The position numbers and the translations under genes are program-made. The notes beneath the pieces were generated by a model. That model ran no database searches, had not been told where the DNA came from, and worked only from the letters and a program-made list of their open reading frames with translations. Shown piece after piece: positions 1 through 8,813 of a stretch of DNA of 64,000 nt (positions within the stretch are counted from its first letter, which is position 1; each line of letters begins with the position of its first letter). The stretch is from JALZKA01 sp963715405 (lineage in GTDB: Bacteria; Actinomycetota; Thermoleophilia; Solirubrobacterales; 70-9), in NCBI GenBank assembly GCA_963715405.1, contig OY970239.1:1922001-1986000 (forward strand), given 5' to 3'.

Positions 1-1306
1 CGCGCTCGTAGGGGTAGTCCCCGGCCTGCCGGCGCTTGTCGAGGAACGCCCAGTCGCTCGCCTGAAGGGCAAGCAGCTCTCGCGCCGCACGCTCGGCGCG
101 CTCCCTGGGGACGTCGCGCCTCGCCAGCTCGCACAAGAGCCGCAGTTCGAGGCGCCGCGCGCCCCAGACCAGGTCGGAAACCGCGGGGGAGTCCCAGGTC
201 GAAAGGTCCTTTCCCTCCCCCCAGCTCGACCTAGCCAACGGACGCGCCCTCGGCTCAACCCGCTCGAGCGCTTCGGCAAGGGTCACGAGCTCGATTCCGT
301 GGGCATCGGCCGCACGCACCACCTCGGCGAGCCACTCGGGTCCCTCCCACCACCAGTGCCCGAGAAGCTCCGTGTCGATCGCGAACACGCACAGACCTGC
401 CGACCCCGCGTGCTCCCGGTGTTCCGCCAGCCGTGCCGAGACGGAAGCGAGGAACTCGCCGGCCTGCTCGCGCGCTCTTTGGGCCGCCGCCTCCGGATCG
501 CGGACCCCGCCGCCGATCGACCACACGCGGGCGCCCCGAAGAGACTCACGGTGAAAGTCGGTGTGGACGGGATCCGAGGGGTATCCCTCAAGCGACCACA
601 GCCACGAGACCGCCTCCCAATCGATGGGGAAAGCGACGGGACCGGCCTCTGTTGCGATCGGGCGGAGCGCGTCGAGCCCGTCCATGTGAGCTGACTGGTC
701 GACGCAGAAATGACTCAAGCCGTGACGCGCGACGAGATCCTCGAGGCCAGACTCGTACGCGCACTCGGGAAGCCAGATTCCCTCCGGCTCTCCGAACCTG
801 CGCCGGTGCGAGCGAGCGCCGGCATCGATCTGAAAGTCTCGCGCCGAGTCGGTCGCCAGCAAGGGCAGCACCGCATGGGTGGCGCTCGAGGTCATGAGCG
901 AAACGCGGCCCTCCTGGTTGGCCTCCTGAAAGACGCCCAAGGGGCCATCCGCTTCGCCGAGACGCGAAAGTCCGCGCCGGTAGCGCTCCACCTCGTCAAG
1001 GCAGGGGGCACGAAAGTCCCCGTCCTGCTCTGAGGCGTCGGCCAGGCATGAGCGGAGGCGAAACTCCTCCGCGAACGCGCGCAGGCGCTCCGCGAGACCA
1101 GGCGCTTCGAGCTGGTCGGCAAGCACGGGCGTCACCGTCATCGTCAGGCGATCAGCGACGTCCAGCACGGGCAGGTAGGAGCGAAGGACGGCGTCGAAGA
1201 GCCATTCCTCGCCGAACGGATAAGTCCCAAAGCCCTCGACGTAGGGCATGTGCGAATGAAGGACGAGGGCGAGCATTCCCCTCGGGCGCCCGGCTGCGAC
1301 GCTCAC
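1..1306 (-). CDS. GH57 1,4-alpha-glucan branching enzyme, C-terminus cut by window edge
   Basis: Read on the minus strand from a GTG at 1306 the frame stays open to the window edge, about 435 codons. The N-terminus LALVLHSHMPYVEGF is the GH57 signature, and near the edge ASDWAFLDKRRQAGDYPYER resembles the helical DUF1957 region of GH57 glycogen branching enzymes. These introduce alpha-1,6 branches into glycogen in the cytoplasm. The family is usually about 530 residues, so roughly 90 residues lie outside the window. The GTG start overlaps the upstream methyltransferase stop as GTGA, so the two are probably cotranscribed. The pairing of a GH57 enzyme with a class I methyltransferase is recalled from other actinobacteria, not checked. 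Confidence 0.85.
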   Translation of the reverse strand, partial: MSVAAGRPRGMLALVLHSHMPYVEGFGTYPFGEEWLFDAVLRSYLPVLDVADRLTMTVTPVLADQLEAPGLAERLRAFAEEFRLRSCLADASEQDGDFRAPCLDEVERYRRGLSRLGEADGPLGVFQEANQEGRVSLMTSSATHAVLPLLATDSARDFQIDAGARSHRRRFGEPEGIWLPECAYESGLEDLVARHGLSHFCVDQSAHMDGLDALRPIATEAGPVAFPIDWEAVSWLWSLEGYPSDPVHTDFHRESLRGARVWSIGGGVRDPEAAAQRAREQAGEFLASVSARLAEHREHAGSAGLCVFAIDTELLGHWWWEGPEWLAEVVRAADAHGIELVTLAEALERVEPRARPLARSSWGEGKDLSTWDSPAVSDLVWGARRLELRLLCELARRDVPRERAERAARELLALQASDWAFLDKRRQAGDYPYER

Positions 1307-2058
1307 GTTCTCAAGACGGCCAGGAAGTCGAGTGCCTTATCCAGGTCGCAGCCGGCTTCGTCGCGAAGAGCGAAGTCGCTTGCGGCGATCGCAGGGGTGA
1401 AACGGCCATAAAAAGGCTTGGTCAAGCCCACCGCCTTGTGGACGCGATCCCAGCCAACCCCGAGCGCGAGTTCGTGTAAACGAAGCTTGCGCGCGTGAAA
1501 GAGGCCGTAAAGGCGCACGTCTGAGAAGTGCGGCTCGCAAAGCTCGCGGTATTCCGCGGCGGTGTACTCGCGAAGATGCCACGGGTTCTCCGACTTCTCG
1601 GCGCCCTCGGGCGCAAGCGTCAGGCGGTTTGGGGTCGAGACATATGCCAGCGGCGCCGCCTTGGCGATCTGAGCGAGCAGAACATCGGGCTCGTGGACGT
1701 GCTCGATCGTCTGAAGGAAGACAACTGCGTCGCAGGGCTCTGAGAAGTCTTCAACGAGCCTCCGCTCGAAGCGCAGGTTGGAAGCCGTGTAGCGAAGCCG
1801 GGCGTGCTCGAACGCCTCGGGATTGGCGTCGACGCCCACCACCTCCGCGGCGGTCCGGGCCAGCGTCGCGGACCCGTAGCCCTCGCCGCACGCCAAGTCG
1901 GCCACGCGCAAGCCGCGGGTCCGCTCGGCGATCCATTCGTACACGGCCAGGTGGCGCCGGTACCAATAGTTCTCCTCGGGCACGTCGGGCAGAGTGCGCT
2001 CGCCGGTGAGGGCAAGAGGCGGGACGCCTTCGGGTTGGTCTTGCTGGAAGTAATCCAC
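1303..2058 (-). CDS. Class I SAM-dependent methyltransferase
   Basis: A 251-residue protein with the SAM-binding glycine motif VADLACGEGYGSATLA, the acidic motif II VVGVDANPEAF and the post-II segment VFLQTIEHVHEP, typical of Methyltransf_11/23 enzymes. The substrate cannot be read from sequence. I chose the GTG at 2058 because a TACGAT hexamer lies 9 nt upstream and the longer in-frame starts would run into the divergent methyltransferase, whose ATG begins at 2093. It is translationally coupled to the GH57 branching enzyme by a 4-bp GTGA overlap, suggesting a polysaccharide-related role. An ATG at 2094 remains a possible alternative start. Confidence 0.8.
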   Translation of the reverse strand: MDYFQQDQPEGVPPLALTGERTLPDVPEENYWYRRHLAVYEWIAERTRGLRVADLACGEGYGSATLARTAAEVVGVDANPEAFEHARLRYTASNLRFERRLVEDFSEPCDAVVFLQTIEHVHEPDVLLAQIAKAAPLAYVSTPNRLTLAPEGAEKSENPWHLREYTAAEYRELCEPHFSDVRLYGLFHARKLRLHELALGVGWDRVHKAVGLTKPFYGRFTPAIAASDFALRDEAGCDLDKALDFLAVLRT

Positions 2059-2067
2059 GGCGCGCCG

Positions 2068-2085
2068 ATCGTATGGGGGTACCCT
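2068..2085. promoter_or_regulatory. Two divergent -10 hexamers for leaderless methyltransferase genes
   Basis: On the minus strand TACGAT (2073-2068) is 9 nt before the GTG at 2058. On the plus strand TACCCT (2080-2085) is 7 nt before the ATG at 2093. Both fit TANNNT placed where transcription would begin at the start codon. No clear -35 elements. Confidence 0.45.
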
Positions 2086-2092
2086 CCTGCCC

Positions 2093-3019
2093 ATGCCGGC
2101 CTCTCCCACGGCGACGCCCGAGCACATCCTGGACGTCAACGAGCGCTACCACGACGCCGCGGCCTCCTCCTACGACGCGAAGTGGGGCATCGACTTCGGC
2201 GACGTGGGTCGCGACCAGACGCTGCAAAAACTCCGCAAGGCCCTGGGCGAGTTGCCCGGCGAGGCCTTTGGGGATGCGCTCGAGATCGGCTCGGGAACCG
2301 GCTACTTCTCGCTGAACCTCATGCAGGAGGGCCTGATCGAAAGCCTCGTGGCGACCGACGTGTCTGCAGGGATGCTCGCGAGCCTCTCCGCGACAGCGGC
2401 CGAGCTCGGGCTTGCCGGCCGGGTCCGAACGGAGCAGGCCGACGCCGAGCGCCTCCCCTTCGAGAACGAGAGCTTCGACCTCGTCCTCGGGCACGCTGTC
2501 CTTCACCACATCCCCGATCTCGCGACCGCCTTCGGGGAGTTCAACCGCGTCTTGCGGCCGGGCGGCGCGATCGTCTTCTGCGGTGAACCGTCCCGGCACG
2601 GCGACCGCATCGCGGCTGTGCCGAAGCGAATCGGCAGCGCGAGCGCCCCGGCGTGGCGGGCGCTCTTGGGGGCCAGGGCGGCTAACGGCCACGACCGGGA
2701 CGAGGCGTGCGGCCACGACCACTCGCTTGAGAGCGAGGTCGACGTGCACGCGTTCGACCCCGGCACGCTCAAGGCCTGGATGCGGGAGACGGGCTTTAGC
2801 GAGGTTCGCGTCCAGGGCGAGGAGCTCCTGGCGAACATGTACGGCTGGGTCCTGCGATCCCTCGAAGCCAGTGCCGAGCCCGAAGACGTGCCATGGAGCT
2901 GGCGGCTCTTTGCCTTCCGCAGCTACCTCGCGCTGCAACGGGTGGACGTCGCGCTGCTCGAGCCGCGCCTGCCGCCGCAGCTCTTCTACAACCTCGTCCT
3001 GAGTGCCCGCAAGCCCTAG
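2093..3019 (+). CDS. Class I SAM-dependent methyltransferase (Methyltransf_11 type)
   Basis: 308 residues. Motif I is ALEIGSGTGYFSLNL (about residues 62-76), followed by the acidic loop VATDVSAGML, LVLGHAVLHHIPDL and the post-motif LRPGGAIVFCGEP, a complete class I Rossmann methyltransferase core. The C-terminal third is helical and without a recognised domain, perhaps a substrate cap. The fold resembles ubiquinone/menaquinone and small-molecule methyltransferases but the substrate is unknown. The ATG follows TACCCT by 7 nt and has no Shine-Dalgarno, suggesting a leaderless message. The amine oxidase 40 nt downstream on the same strand may be cotranscribed. Confidence 0.85.
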   Translation: MPASPTATPEHILDVNERYHDAAASSYDAKWGIDFGDVGRDQTLQKLRKALGELPGEAFGDALEIGSGTGYFSLNLMQEGLIESLVATDVSAGMLASLSATAAELGLAGRVRTEQADAERLPFENESFDLVLGHAVLHHIPDLATAFGEFNRVLRPGGAIVFCGEPSRHGDRIAAVPKRIGSASAPAWRALLGARAANGHDRDEACGHDHSLESEVDVHAFDPGTLKAWMRETGFSEVRVQGEELLANMYGWVLRSLEASAEPEDVPWSWRLFAFRSYLALQRVDVALLEPRLPPQLFYNLVLSARKP

Positions 3020-3058
3020 CCGAAGGTGAACGCATAGCCCGCGATCCCGCTTAGATCA

Positions 3059-4417
3059 ATGAGCGCACCGGAGCGAGCGGACGTCGTCGTCGTCGGCGCG
3101 GGCATCGCGGGCCTCGTCGCCGCGCGGCGGCTCGCAGCGGGCGGAGCCGGGGTGCGCGTTCTGGAAGCCCGCGACCGCGTCGGCGGACGCACGGTGAACG
3201 AACCCATCTCGGACTCCGAGAGCACGGAGATGGGCGGCCAGTGGGTCGGGCCCACGCAGGACCGGATCCTCGGCCTGATCGCCGAGCTGGGACTCGAGAC
3301 GTTCCCAACCCGCACGGACGGACAGAACGTGATCGAGAGGGGCGGCCGGCTCCGTCGCTACCGCGGCACGATCCCCAGGCTCTCTCCCCTCGTCCTGGCA
3401 GACGTCGCTCTCGCGCGCTTCAAGCTGGGACGTGCGTTGCGAAAGGTCGATCCGGAAGCGCCATGGGATGCGCCGGGAGCTTCGGATCTCGACTCGGTGA
3501 CGCTCGGTGACTGGCTCAGGGCAAACGTGCGCACGAGCGCCGGCCGTGAGTTGATCGAGCTGAGCACGAAGACCGTCTGGGGCGCGCATCCGGATGAGCT
3601 GTCGCTCCTCTGGGCGCTCTCCTACATGGCGGCGGGCGGCGGCTTCGAGAAGCTCCTCGACGTCGAGGGCGGCGCGCAGCAAGACCGCATCGTGGGCGGG
3701 TCGGCGCTCATTGCGGAGCGCCTCGCAGCCGATCTCGGCGACCGCGTCACGCTCGGCTTCGGAGTGACCAGCTTGAGCTGGGGCGGTGATGAAGTCGAGC
3801 TCGCGGGCACTGGCGGCGGAGTCGTCCGCGCTCGCCAGGCAGTGATCGCGGTGCCGCCTTCGCTGCTGGGGCGGATCGCGTTTAAGCCCGGCCTGCCCGA
3901 GGCGCACGCGGCGCTCGTCCGCGCGTGGCGTGGCGGCAACCTGATCAAGGTGACGGCGACGTACGCGGAGCCGTTCTGGCGCGAGAACGGCCTGAGCGGT
4001 GAGGGCGTCAGCGCTAGGGGACCGGTGAGCATCACGTTCGACAACGCGCCGCCAGCAGGCAAGCCGGGGGCCTTGGTTGGCTTCGTCGGTGGCGCGGACG
4101 TCGCGTCGTACAAGGCGCTTCCCGACGCCGGACGGCGAGACGTGGCCCTCGACACATTCGTTCGTTTGTTCGGCGCGCCGGCTCGTAACGCCGAGCGATT
4201 CCTCGAGCGCGACTGGCACGCCGAGGAGTGGTCGCAGGGCGGGCCGGTCTCGAACCTCGGCCCGAACGTGCTCGCCCGCCACGGCCATGCCCTGCGCGAC
4301 CCCGTCGGCCCGATGCACTTCGCGGCCACGGAATACGCGACGAAGTGGTGCGGCTACATGGACGGCGCCGTCCGCTCGGGCGAATCCGCCGCCGAGGCGA
4401 TCCTCACCGCGGCTTAA
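3059..4417 (+). CDS. Flavin monoamine oxidase family FAD-dependent oxidoreductase
   Basis: 452 residues. The N-terminus has the FAD dinucleotide-binding motif VVVVGAGIAGLVAARRL and the E-A-R-D-R-VGGR segment that contacts FAD in amine oxidases and protoporphyrinogen-oxidase-like flavoproteins. GGQWVGPTQDRIL (about 60-72) and the C-terminal YMDGAVRSGESAAEAIL are typical of bacterial monoamine/putrescine oxidases. It probably oxidises a primary or secondary amine with FAD and oxygen in the cytoplasm; the substrate is not predictable. The stop is followed by a hairpin facing the convergent cyclase gene. No strong ribosome-binding site was seen. Confidence 0.85.
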   Translation: MSAPERADVVVVGAGIAGLVAARRLAAGGAGVRVLEARDRVGGRTVNEPISDSESTEMGGQWVGPTQDRILGLIAELGLETFPTRTDGQNVIERGGRLRRYRGTIPRLSPLVLADVALARFKLGRALRKVDPEAPWDAPGASDLDSVTLGDWLRANVRTSAGRELIELSTKTVWGAHPDELSLLWALSYMAAGGGFEKLLDVEGGAQQDRIVGGSALIAERLAADLGDRVTLGFGVTSLSWGGDEVELAGTGGGVVRARQAVIAVPPSLLGRIAFKPGLPEAHAALVRAWRGGNLIKVTATYAEPFWRENGLSGEGVSARGPVSITFDNAPPAGKPGALVGFVGGADVASYKALPDAGRRDVALDTFVRLFGAPARNAERFLERDWHAEEWSQGGPVSNLGPNVLARHGHALRDPVGPMHFAATEYATKWCGYMDGAVRSGESAAEAILTAA

Positions 4418-4424
4418 CCGCAAA

Positions 4425-4462
4425 CGTCCCGCGTTACCCCCTCCTGTGGGGTATGTGGGACG
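4425..4462. terminator. Nested hairpin between convergent genes
   Basis: CGTCCC pairs with GGGACG and, inside, TACCCC (4435-4440) pairs with GGGGTA (4448-4453) around a 7-nt loop. It sits in the 52-bp gap between the amine oxidase and cyclase stops. There is no U-tract, so a bidirectional terminator role is inference. Confidence 0.5.
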
Positions 4463-4469
4463 GTTGGCC

Positions 4470-5594
4470 TCATTCGGGGTCGGATTCGGCCGCCGGGCGC
4501 GCCCTGAAGAGCTTCTGCTCGCCTTCGATGCCCTTGAGGCGCCTCGCGCCGGCGAACGACCACTGGTAGCCGTCCTCGCCGATCTCGTCGTACATCGCCT
4601 CGTCGCAGACGACGCTTCCAGCGCGCGCCAGGTTGGTGATGCGGCTGGCGAGGTTGACTGGCCGCCCGTAGTAGTCACCGCCCCGGGCCACGACACGGCC
4701 GTGCGCGATGCCCGCTCGTAGGAGGGGGAAGCCCTCGCCCTTCTCCTCGGAGGCCTTCACCAGCTCCAGCGAAGCATCGAGAAGGCACTTCGCGTCCTGA
4801 GAGGTCAGCATCACCGCGTCTCCGATCAGCTTTACCAGCCGCACCGGCCCGCCGGCGACCTCGGAACCCATGTCCGAGAGCTCTGCGGTCAGGTCGCCGA
4901 TCTCGGCCGGGTCGAGCCGCTCGCCTAGCTTTGTGAACCCGACGAGGTCGGCGAACGCGACCGAAATCTCCTGGCCCGCCTCGACCTCGGCCGAGATCTC
5001 GGCGGACGCGAAAGCGTCGTGGCGAATCTGCTCGCGCATGTGAAGCTGAAGCGCGTATTCGAGGATCGAGCCGAGCAGGGGCCCGACGCCCTCGGCGATC
5101 GCGGCGAACCGCTTGCCCACCTCGAGTTCCGAATCGCCTTCCTCGGCGAACACGCGAACGCCCAGCCCTCGGTTCGCCGCCGCCAACTGGGACATCGTCA
5201 AGCCGATCACTCTCGAGACCTGGAGCATCTCGTCATCGGGGATGCCGATATCGCGAAGCTGCTTCACATACTTCCCAGCCTCGACGTCGCGCTCTGTGAA
5301 GATCTTCTCTTCGCCTTCCGGCGCAGACATGCCGAGAGCGCGCCAGTTTCGCTCGAGGAACTCAAGTGGGACGCCCGACCTCTCCGCGACTTCGCCCTGG
5401 GCCAAGCGGGGCCCGTCGCCTGCAAGCGCTTGCTCGAGGGGCAGCAAGACCAGGCGCCCTTCCTGAACGGCTTCGCGAAGCTCTTCCAGCCCCAGTCCGG
5501 ATTCGTAGAGCTCTGAGAGGAGCTGGCGACGGCCCTCGCGAGCCTTGCCCTCGGTGCCCTCGAGGAGGCCTTCGGATTCCCAATCGACGGACAT
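4470..5594 (-). CDS. Class III adenylate/guanylate cyclase with N-terminal regulatory domain
   Basis: 374 residues. The C-terminal half is a class III catalytic domain: ISVAFADLVGFTKLGERL carries the first metal aspartate, VKLIGDAVMLTS the second, and NLASRITNLARAG the Asn/Arg transition-state pair, so it looks catalytically complete. The first about 190 residues are helical and resemble the adenylate cyclase regulatory domain of mycobacterial Rv1264, a pH-responsive autoinhibitory module (family knowledge; similarity judged by eye). It has no membrane segment, so a soluble cAMP-forming enzyme is expected. It converges on the amine oxidase and diverges from the LON-N gene. Confidence 0.82.
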   Translation of the reverse strand: MSVDWESEGLLEGTEGKAREGRRQLLSELYESGLGLEELREAVQEGRLVLLPLEQALAGDGPRLAQGEVAERSGVPLEFLERNWRALGMSAPEGEEKIFTERDVEAGKYVKQLRDIGIPDDEMLQVSRVIGLTMSQLAAANRGLGVRVFAEEGDSELEVGKRFAAIAEGVGPLLGSILEYALQLHMREQIRHDAFASAEISAEVEAGQEISVAFADLVGFTKLGERLDPAEIGDLTAELSDMGSEVAGGPVRLVKLIGDAVMLTSQDAKCLLDASLELVKASEEKGEGFPLLRAGIAHGRVVARGGDYYGRPVNLASRITNLARAGSVVCDEAMYDEIGEDGYQWSFAGARRLKGIEGEQKLFRARPAAESDPE

Positions 5595-5648
5595 TAGGCG
5601 CCATTGTGTCTGACGACGAGGTGCGCCCCTGGGAATCCGCGTCGCGCT

Positions 5649-5654
5649 TACACT
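5649..5654 (+). promoter_or_regulatory. -10 hexamer TACACT, leaderless promoter
   Basis: TACACT lies 6 nt before the ATG at 5661 and fits TANNNT. No Shine-Dalgarno precedes that ATG, so transcription probably starts at the start codon. Confidence 0.5.
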
Positions 5655-5660
5655 TTGCGT

Positions 5661-6296
5661 ATGGCGGACGACCCCTCAAAAGAGTTGCCGCTGTTCGAGC
5701 TGCCCGTCGTTCTGTTGCCCGGCGAGCTCATGCCCCTTCACATCTTCGAGGAGCGCTACAAGCGCATGATCGGGCACTGCCTCGAGATGGAGGAGCCTTT
5801 CGGCATCGTCCTTCGCGATGACGACGGCAGCGCCAGGCGAATCGGCTGTACGGCAGAGGTGACCGAGGTGCTGGAGCGCTTCGAGGATGGCCGCATGGAC
5901 ATCGTCGTCACAGGCGTCGAGCCGTTCAAGGTCCTGGAGCGCTTCGACGGCACCGATTACCCGGCCGGCGAGGTCGAGGCCGTGCCGCTCTCTTCCGGCG
6001 AAGAGTCCGGAGACCCTGAGGCTGCCGACGACGCCCGCGAGACGTTCAGTGACCTTGTCCGCCGCGTGTCCGGGACCGAGCCCGAGCTGGAGGGCCTCGA
6101 GGACAGCGATGCCTACGCGATCGCGGCCCGCGTCGAGCTGCCCGTGCTGACGAAGCAGCGCCTCCTCGAGCTGCGCTCGGAAGCTGAGCGGATGAAGCTT
6201 CTGGGTGAGGCGCTCCACGACCTCGTCGGCATGCTCAAGCGCTCGCGTGAGATCGCCGAGCGGGCCAAGATGAACGGCAAGGTCAGCTTCGGTTAA
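5661..6296 (+). CDS. LON N-terminal (substrate-binding) domain protein
   Basis: 211 residues beginning MADDPSKELPLFELPVVLLPGELMP-type sequence, followed by LHIFEERYKRMI, the hallmark of the LON substrate-binding (N) domain. There is no AAA+ ATPase or Ser/Lys protease domain, so this is the stand-alone LON-N family, whose function is not settled. The C-terminal helical part (about 140-211) ends LKRSREIAERAKMNGKVSFG. The ATG at 5661 is preferred over an upstream in-frame ATG at 5604 because the LON homology begins here and a TACACT -10 lies 6 nt upstream. It converges on ggt with an 18-bp gap. Confidence 0.85.
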   Translation: MADDPSKELPLFELPVVLLPGELMPLHIFEERYKRMIGHCLEMEEPFGIVLRDDDGSARRIGCTAEVTEVLERFEDGRMDIVVTGVEPFKVLERFDGTDYPAGEVEAVPLSSGEESGDPEAADDARETFSDLVRRVSGTEPELEGLEDSDAYAIAARVELPVLTKQRLLELRSEAERMKLLGEALHDLVGMLKRSREIAERAKMNGKVSFG

Positions 6297-6314
6297 ACGA
6301 GGCCCTGGGCCGCC

Positions 6315-7829
6315 TTAGGCGTAAGCGACGGCGCCGCCGCGGCGGGGATCGCCCGCCGCGCTGAGCTCGCCGGTCTCGGGATCCCGGGCGACGGCCTGGA
6401 CGCCTCCGAAGAACATGTTGCGCTCGGTCCAGCGCTCGACAGCGATGCCGCGCCTCTCGATCCGGGTCAGGGCCGATGCGTCAGCGCCCGGCTCGGCATG
6501 GAGCGCGCCGGACTCGAAATGGACGCGCGGCGCTTCCACCGCGTCGGTCACATCGAGCTCGTCTGCCACCAATCGCAGGATCGTCTGGAGGATCGCCGAG
6601 CGAATGCGATTCGAACCGGCGCTTCCCAGTCCCGCTTCGAGCTCGCCGTCGCACAGGATCAGCGTCGGCGACATCATCGAAGGAAGGCGCGACCCCGCCT
6701 CCCATCGATGGAAGCCCTGGGGATTCAGGTCTTCCTCGCCCAGCATGTTGTTCACGTGCACGCCGGTGCCTGGCACGATGAGGCCTGAGCCGGTCCCGTT
6801 CGAGCAGGTAACGCTCGCGCAGCCTCCGTTGGCGTCAACCGCTGTGATGTGCGTCGTCGAGCCGAGTCGGCTCGACGCTTGCCGCGCTGCCAGGTCGAGC
6901 TGTGCGGGATCGAGAAACTCGGCGGTAAATGTTTCGCGTGCCAGGTCCGCCGTGAAGCTCTCGGAACGAGCGTCTTGCGCGGCGGCCATCACGGCAACCG
7001 TGTCTTCGACCCCGGCCGAGCCGAGCCGCTCAAGCAGCTCAAGCGCGTACGCGATCAGCGTGCCGCCCGACGACGGGGGCGGATTCGTGAGAACTTCGCG
7101 CCCCCGGAACGTTGCCTTCACCGGCTCGCGCGCGATCGGCTCGTAGGCCGCGAGGTCGTCAGGTGCCAGCGTGCCGCCTCGCTCTAGCACCCACTCGGAG
7201 ATCTCGCGGGCGATCCCGCCTTCGTAGAACGGCGCAGATCCTTCGGCTGCAAAGAGCTCCAGCGCGTCGCCGAGCTCGGGAAAGCGGAACGAATCACCCT
7301 CGCCGAGAAGGTTTCCGCCCGGAGCGTAGATCTCCGCCGCCTCGGGACCATGGGTCAGGATCGGCGAGAGGATCCGGAACAGGTACGCCTGGGTCGCGCT
7401 GACCTCCACGCCCTCGCGCGCCGCCGACACCGCGGGCGGGATGAGGTCTGCGAGGCTCATCGAGCCGAAGCGCCGGATCGCCAGCTCAAGTCCTGCCGGG
7501 TTTCCGGGGACCCCGCACGACGCGGCGCCGATGTTGAAGATCTGGGTGACTGAGTCGGTGAATGCCACGGGGGCCGGCACCAGCTCGGACACGCGCTTCG
7601 TGCCTGCTCTGCCGGGCGCTTCGACGAAGAAGTCGAGCACATCCGAGCGCCCGTCTTGATGGACGAGCATGTAGCCGCCCGCGCCGAGTCCCGTAAGCGG
7701 GCTTTCCGAGGCGAAGGACATCAGCACCGCCGCTACGGCGGCATCCACCGCATTTCCCCCTTGCCGGAGCGCCCACGCTCCCGCCTCGGCCGTGGCGGGG
7801 TGACCGCCGGCGACGACTCCCTCGCTCAT
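6315..7829 (-). CDS. Gamma-glutamyltransferase family protein
   Basis: 504 residues. The large-subunit start VVAGGHPATAEAGAWALRQGGNAVDAAVAA is characteristic. The autoprocessing/nucleophile threonine is expected in STTHITAVDANGGCASVT at about residue 325, and the oxyanion-type VNNMLGEEDLNP and SRLPSMMSPTLIL segments follow. The family is an N-terminal nucleophile hydrolase that cleaves itself and transfers or hydrolyses gamma-glutamyl groups of glutathione-like thiols. No convincing signal peptide is visible, so a cytoplasmic enzyme is possible. TAAGCT lies 7 nt before the ATG, suggesting a leaderless transcript. Confidence 0.88.
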   Translation of the reverse strand: MSEGVVAGGHPATAEAGAWALRQGGNAVDAAVAAVLMSFASESPLTGLGAGGYMLVHQDGRSDVLDFFVEAPGRAGTKRVSELVPAPVAFTDSVTQIFNIGAASCGVPGNPAGLELAIRRFGSMSLADLIPPAVSAAREGVEVSATQAYLFRILSPILTHGPEAAEIYAPGGNLLGEGDSFRFPELGDALELFAAEGSAPFYEGGIAREISEWVLERGGTLAPDDLAAYEPIAREPVKATFRGREVLTNPPPSSGGTLIAYALELLERLGSAGVEDTVAVMAAAQDARSESFTADLARETFTAEFLDPAQLDLAARQASSRLGSTTHITAVDANGGCASVTCSNGTGSGLIVPGTGVHVNNMLGEEDLNPQGFHRWEAGSRLPSMMSPTLILCDGELEAGLGSAGSNRIRSAILQTILRLVADELDVTDAVEAPRVHFESGALHAEPGADASALTRIERRGIAVERWTERNMFFGGVQAVARDPETGELSAAGDPRRGGAVAYA

Positions 7830-7836
7830 AGCGCGC

Positions 7837-7842
7837 AGCTTA
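7837..7842 (-). promoter_or_regulatory. -10 hexamer TAAGCT for gamma-glutamyltransferase
   Basis: On the minus strand TAAGCT is 7 nt before the ATG at 7829. It fits the TANNNT close-spaced pattern seen at many genes in this window. Confidence 0.4.
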
Positions 7843-7925
7843 GGCTCGGCGGCGGCTGCCGGGTACGAAGTGACGTCTCTCGCGACCGACCGTTGGGCCC
7901 AGACGACATCGCTTTGCGTAATGTG

Positions 7926-7951
7926 TAATACTGAACTAGATGGTTCAGTAT
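7926..7951 (+). promoter_or_regulatory. Operator palindrome spanning -10 and start codon of arsR-type gene
   Basis: Arms ATACTGAAC (7928-7936) and GTTCAGTAT (7943-7951) are a perfect 9-bp inverted repeat around TAGATG, so the palindrome covers the start codon at 7940. A -10-like TAATAC (7926-7931) overlaps the left arm and is 8 nt from the ATG. A bound repressor would block both polymerase and the leaderless 5' end. The same layout occurs at 58957-58979. Confidence 0.7.
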
Positions 7952-8338
7952 CAACGAGAGCGAATCGACCGGGCCTTCGGCGCGATGGCAGACCCGACGC
8001 GCCGGGCGGTTCTCGACCGGCTGGTCATTGGCGGCGCGACGATCTCAGAGCTCGCGGCGCCCTTTGGCATGTCCCTTACGGGCATGAAGAAGCACGTTGG
8101 CGTGCTCGAAGAAGCCGGTCTCGTCCGGACGGAGAAGGTCGGGCGCGAGCGACGCTGCTCGCTCGACCCGGCTGGCCCAGATCCGGTCGAGTGGTGGATG
8201 GAACGCCACCGCGCGGCCGTGGAGGAGCGGCTCGATCGCCTCGGAGGACTGGTGGAAAGTCAACACAACCAACGGCACAACGCTGCTTTCGCTGCTAAAG
8301 CAGCTCAAAAGACAAAGGAAGGAGCTCACGATGAGTGA
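7940..8338 (+). CDS. ArsR-family winged-helix transcriptional regulator
   Basis: 132 residues. RAFGAMADPTRRAVLDRL followed by ISELAAPFGMSLTGMKKHVGVLEEAGLV is the HTH_20/ArsR core, with the recognition helix around SLTGMKKHVGVLE. These regulators pair with an AHSA1/SRPBCC gene in many actinobacteria. No cysteine metal-binding motif is present, so metal sensing is unlikely. The start codon sits inside its own perfect inverted-repeat operator, strongly suggesting autorepression. The stop overlaps the SRPBCC start by 8 bp, so the two genes are one operon. Confidence 0.88.
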   Translation: MVQYQRERIDRAFGAMADPTRRAVLDRLVIGGATISELAAPFGMSLTGMKKHVGVLEEAGLVRTEKVGRERRCSLDPAGPDPVEWWMERHRAAVEERLDRLGGLVESQHNQRHNAAFAAKAAQKTKEGAHDE

Positions 8339-8813
8339 GACGCAGAGCGGAAGGATCCAGGTTGAGGCCATAGGCGAGCGCGAGCTCAGAGCTGAGCGGG
8401 TGTTCAACGCGCCCCGCGAAAAGGTGTACGAGGCGATGACGAACCCCGACCTGATCCCGAGGTGGTGGGGCCGGCGCCAAGACACGACCACGGTCGAGGA
8501 GATGGATGTCCGAGTCGGAGGACGCTGGCGCTTCGTCACCGAGGGCGAGGACGAGTCGCACGGGTTCAGCGGCGTGTTCCGCGTGCTCGACAAGCCCGAG
8601 CGAGTCGTCCAGACTTTCGAGTGGGATGGCATGCCCGGCTACATCTCGGTCGACGCGGTCGAGCTCGAAGACCTCGGCGACGGGCGCACGCGAGTGGTAG
8701 CCACCTCCACGTTCCACTTCCCTGAAGAGCGCGACGGCATGCTCGGCTCCGGCATGGAGGTCGGAATGAACGAGACGTACGACCGCCTCGAGGAGCTCTT
8801 GGCCGAGCTCTAG
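8331..8813 (+). CDS. SRPBCC (AHSA1/START-like) family protein
   Basis: 160 residues. RVFNAPREKVYEAMTNPDLIPRWWG and VRVGGRWRFVTEGEDE, followed by GFSGVFRVLDKPERVVQTFEWD and GMNETYDRLEELLAEL, are standard for AHSA1-type SRPBCC proteins, which bind hydrophobic ligands in a deep cavity. The ATG at 8331 is fixed by AAGGAAGGAG seven bases upstream. It is the second gene of the operon with the ArsR regulator and probably handles the ligand that relieves repression (inference). Its stop shares the tetranucleotide CTAG with the convergent ftsZ stop. Confidence 0.85.
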   Translation: MSETQSGRIQVEAIGERELRAERVFNAPREKVYEAMTNPDLIPRWWGRRQDTTTVEEMDVRVGGRWRFVTEGEDESHGFSGVFRVLDKPERVVQTFEWDGMPGYISVDAVELEDLGDGRTRVVATSTFHFPEERDGMLGSGMEVGMNETYDRLEELLAEL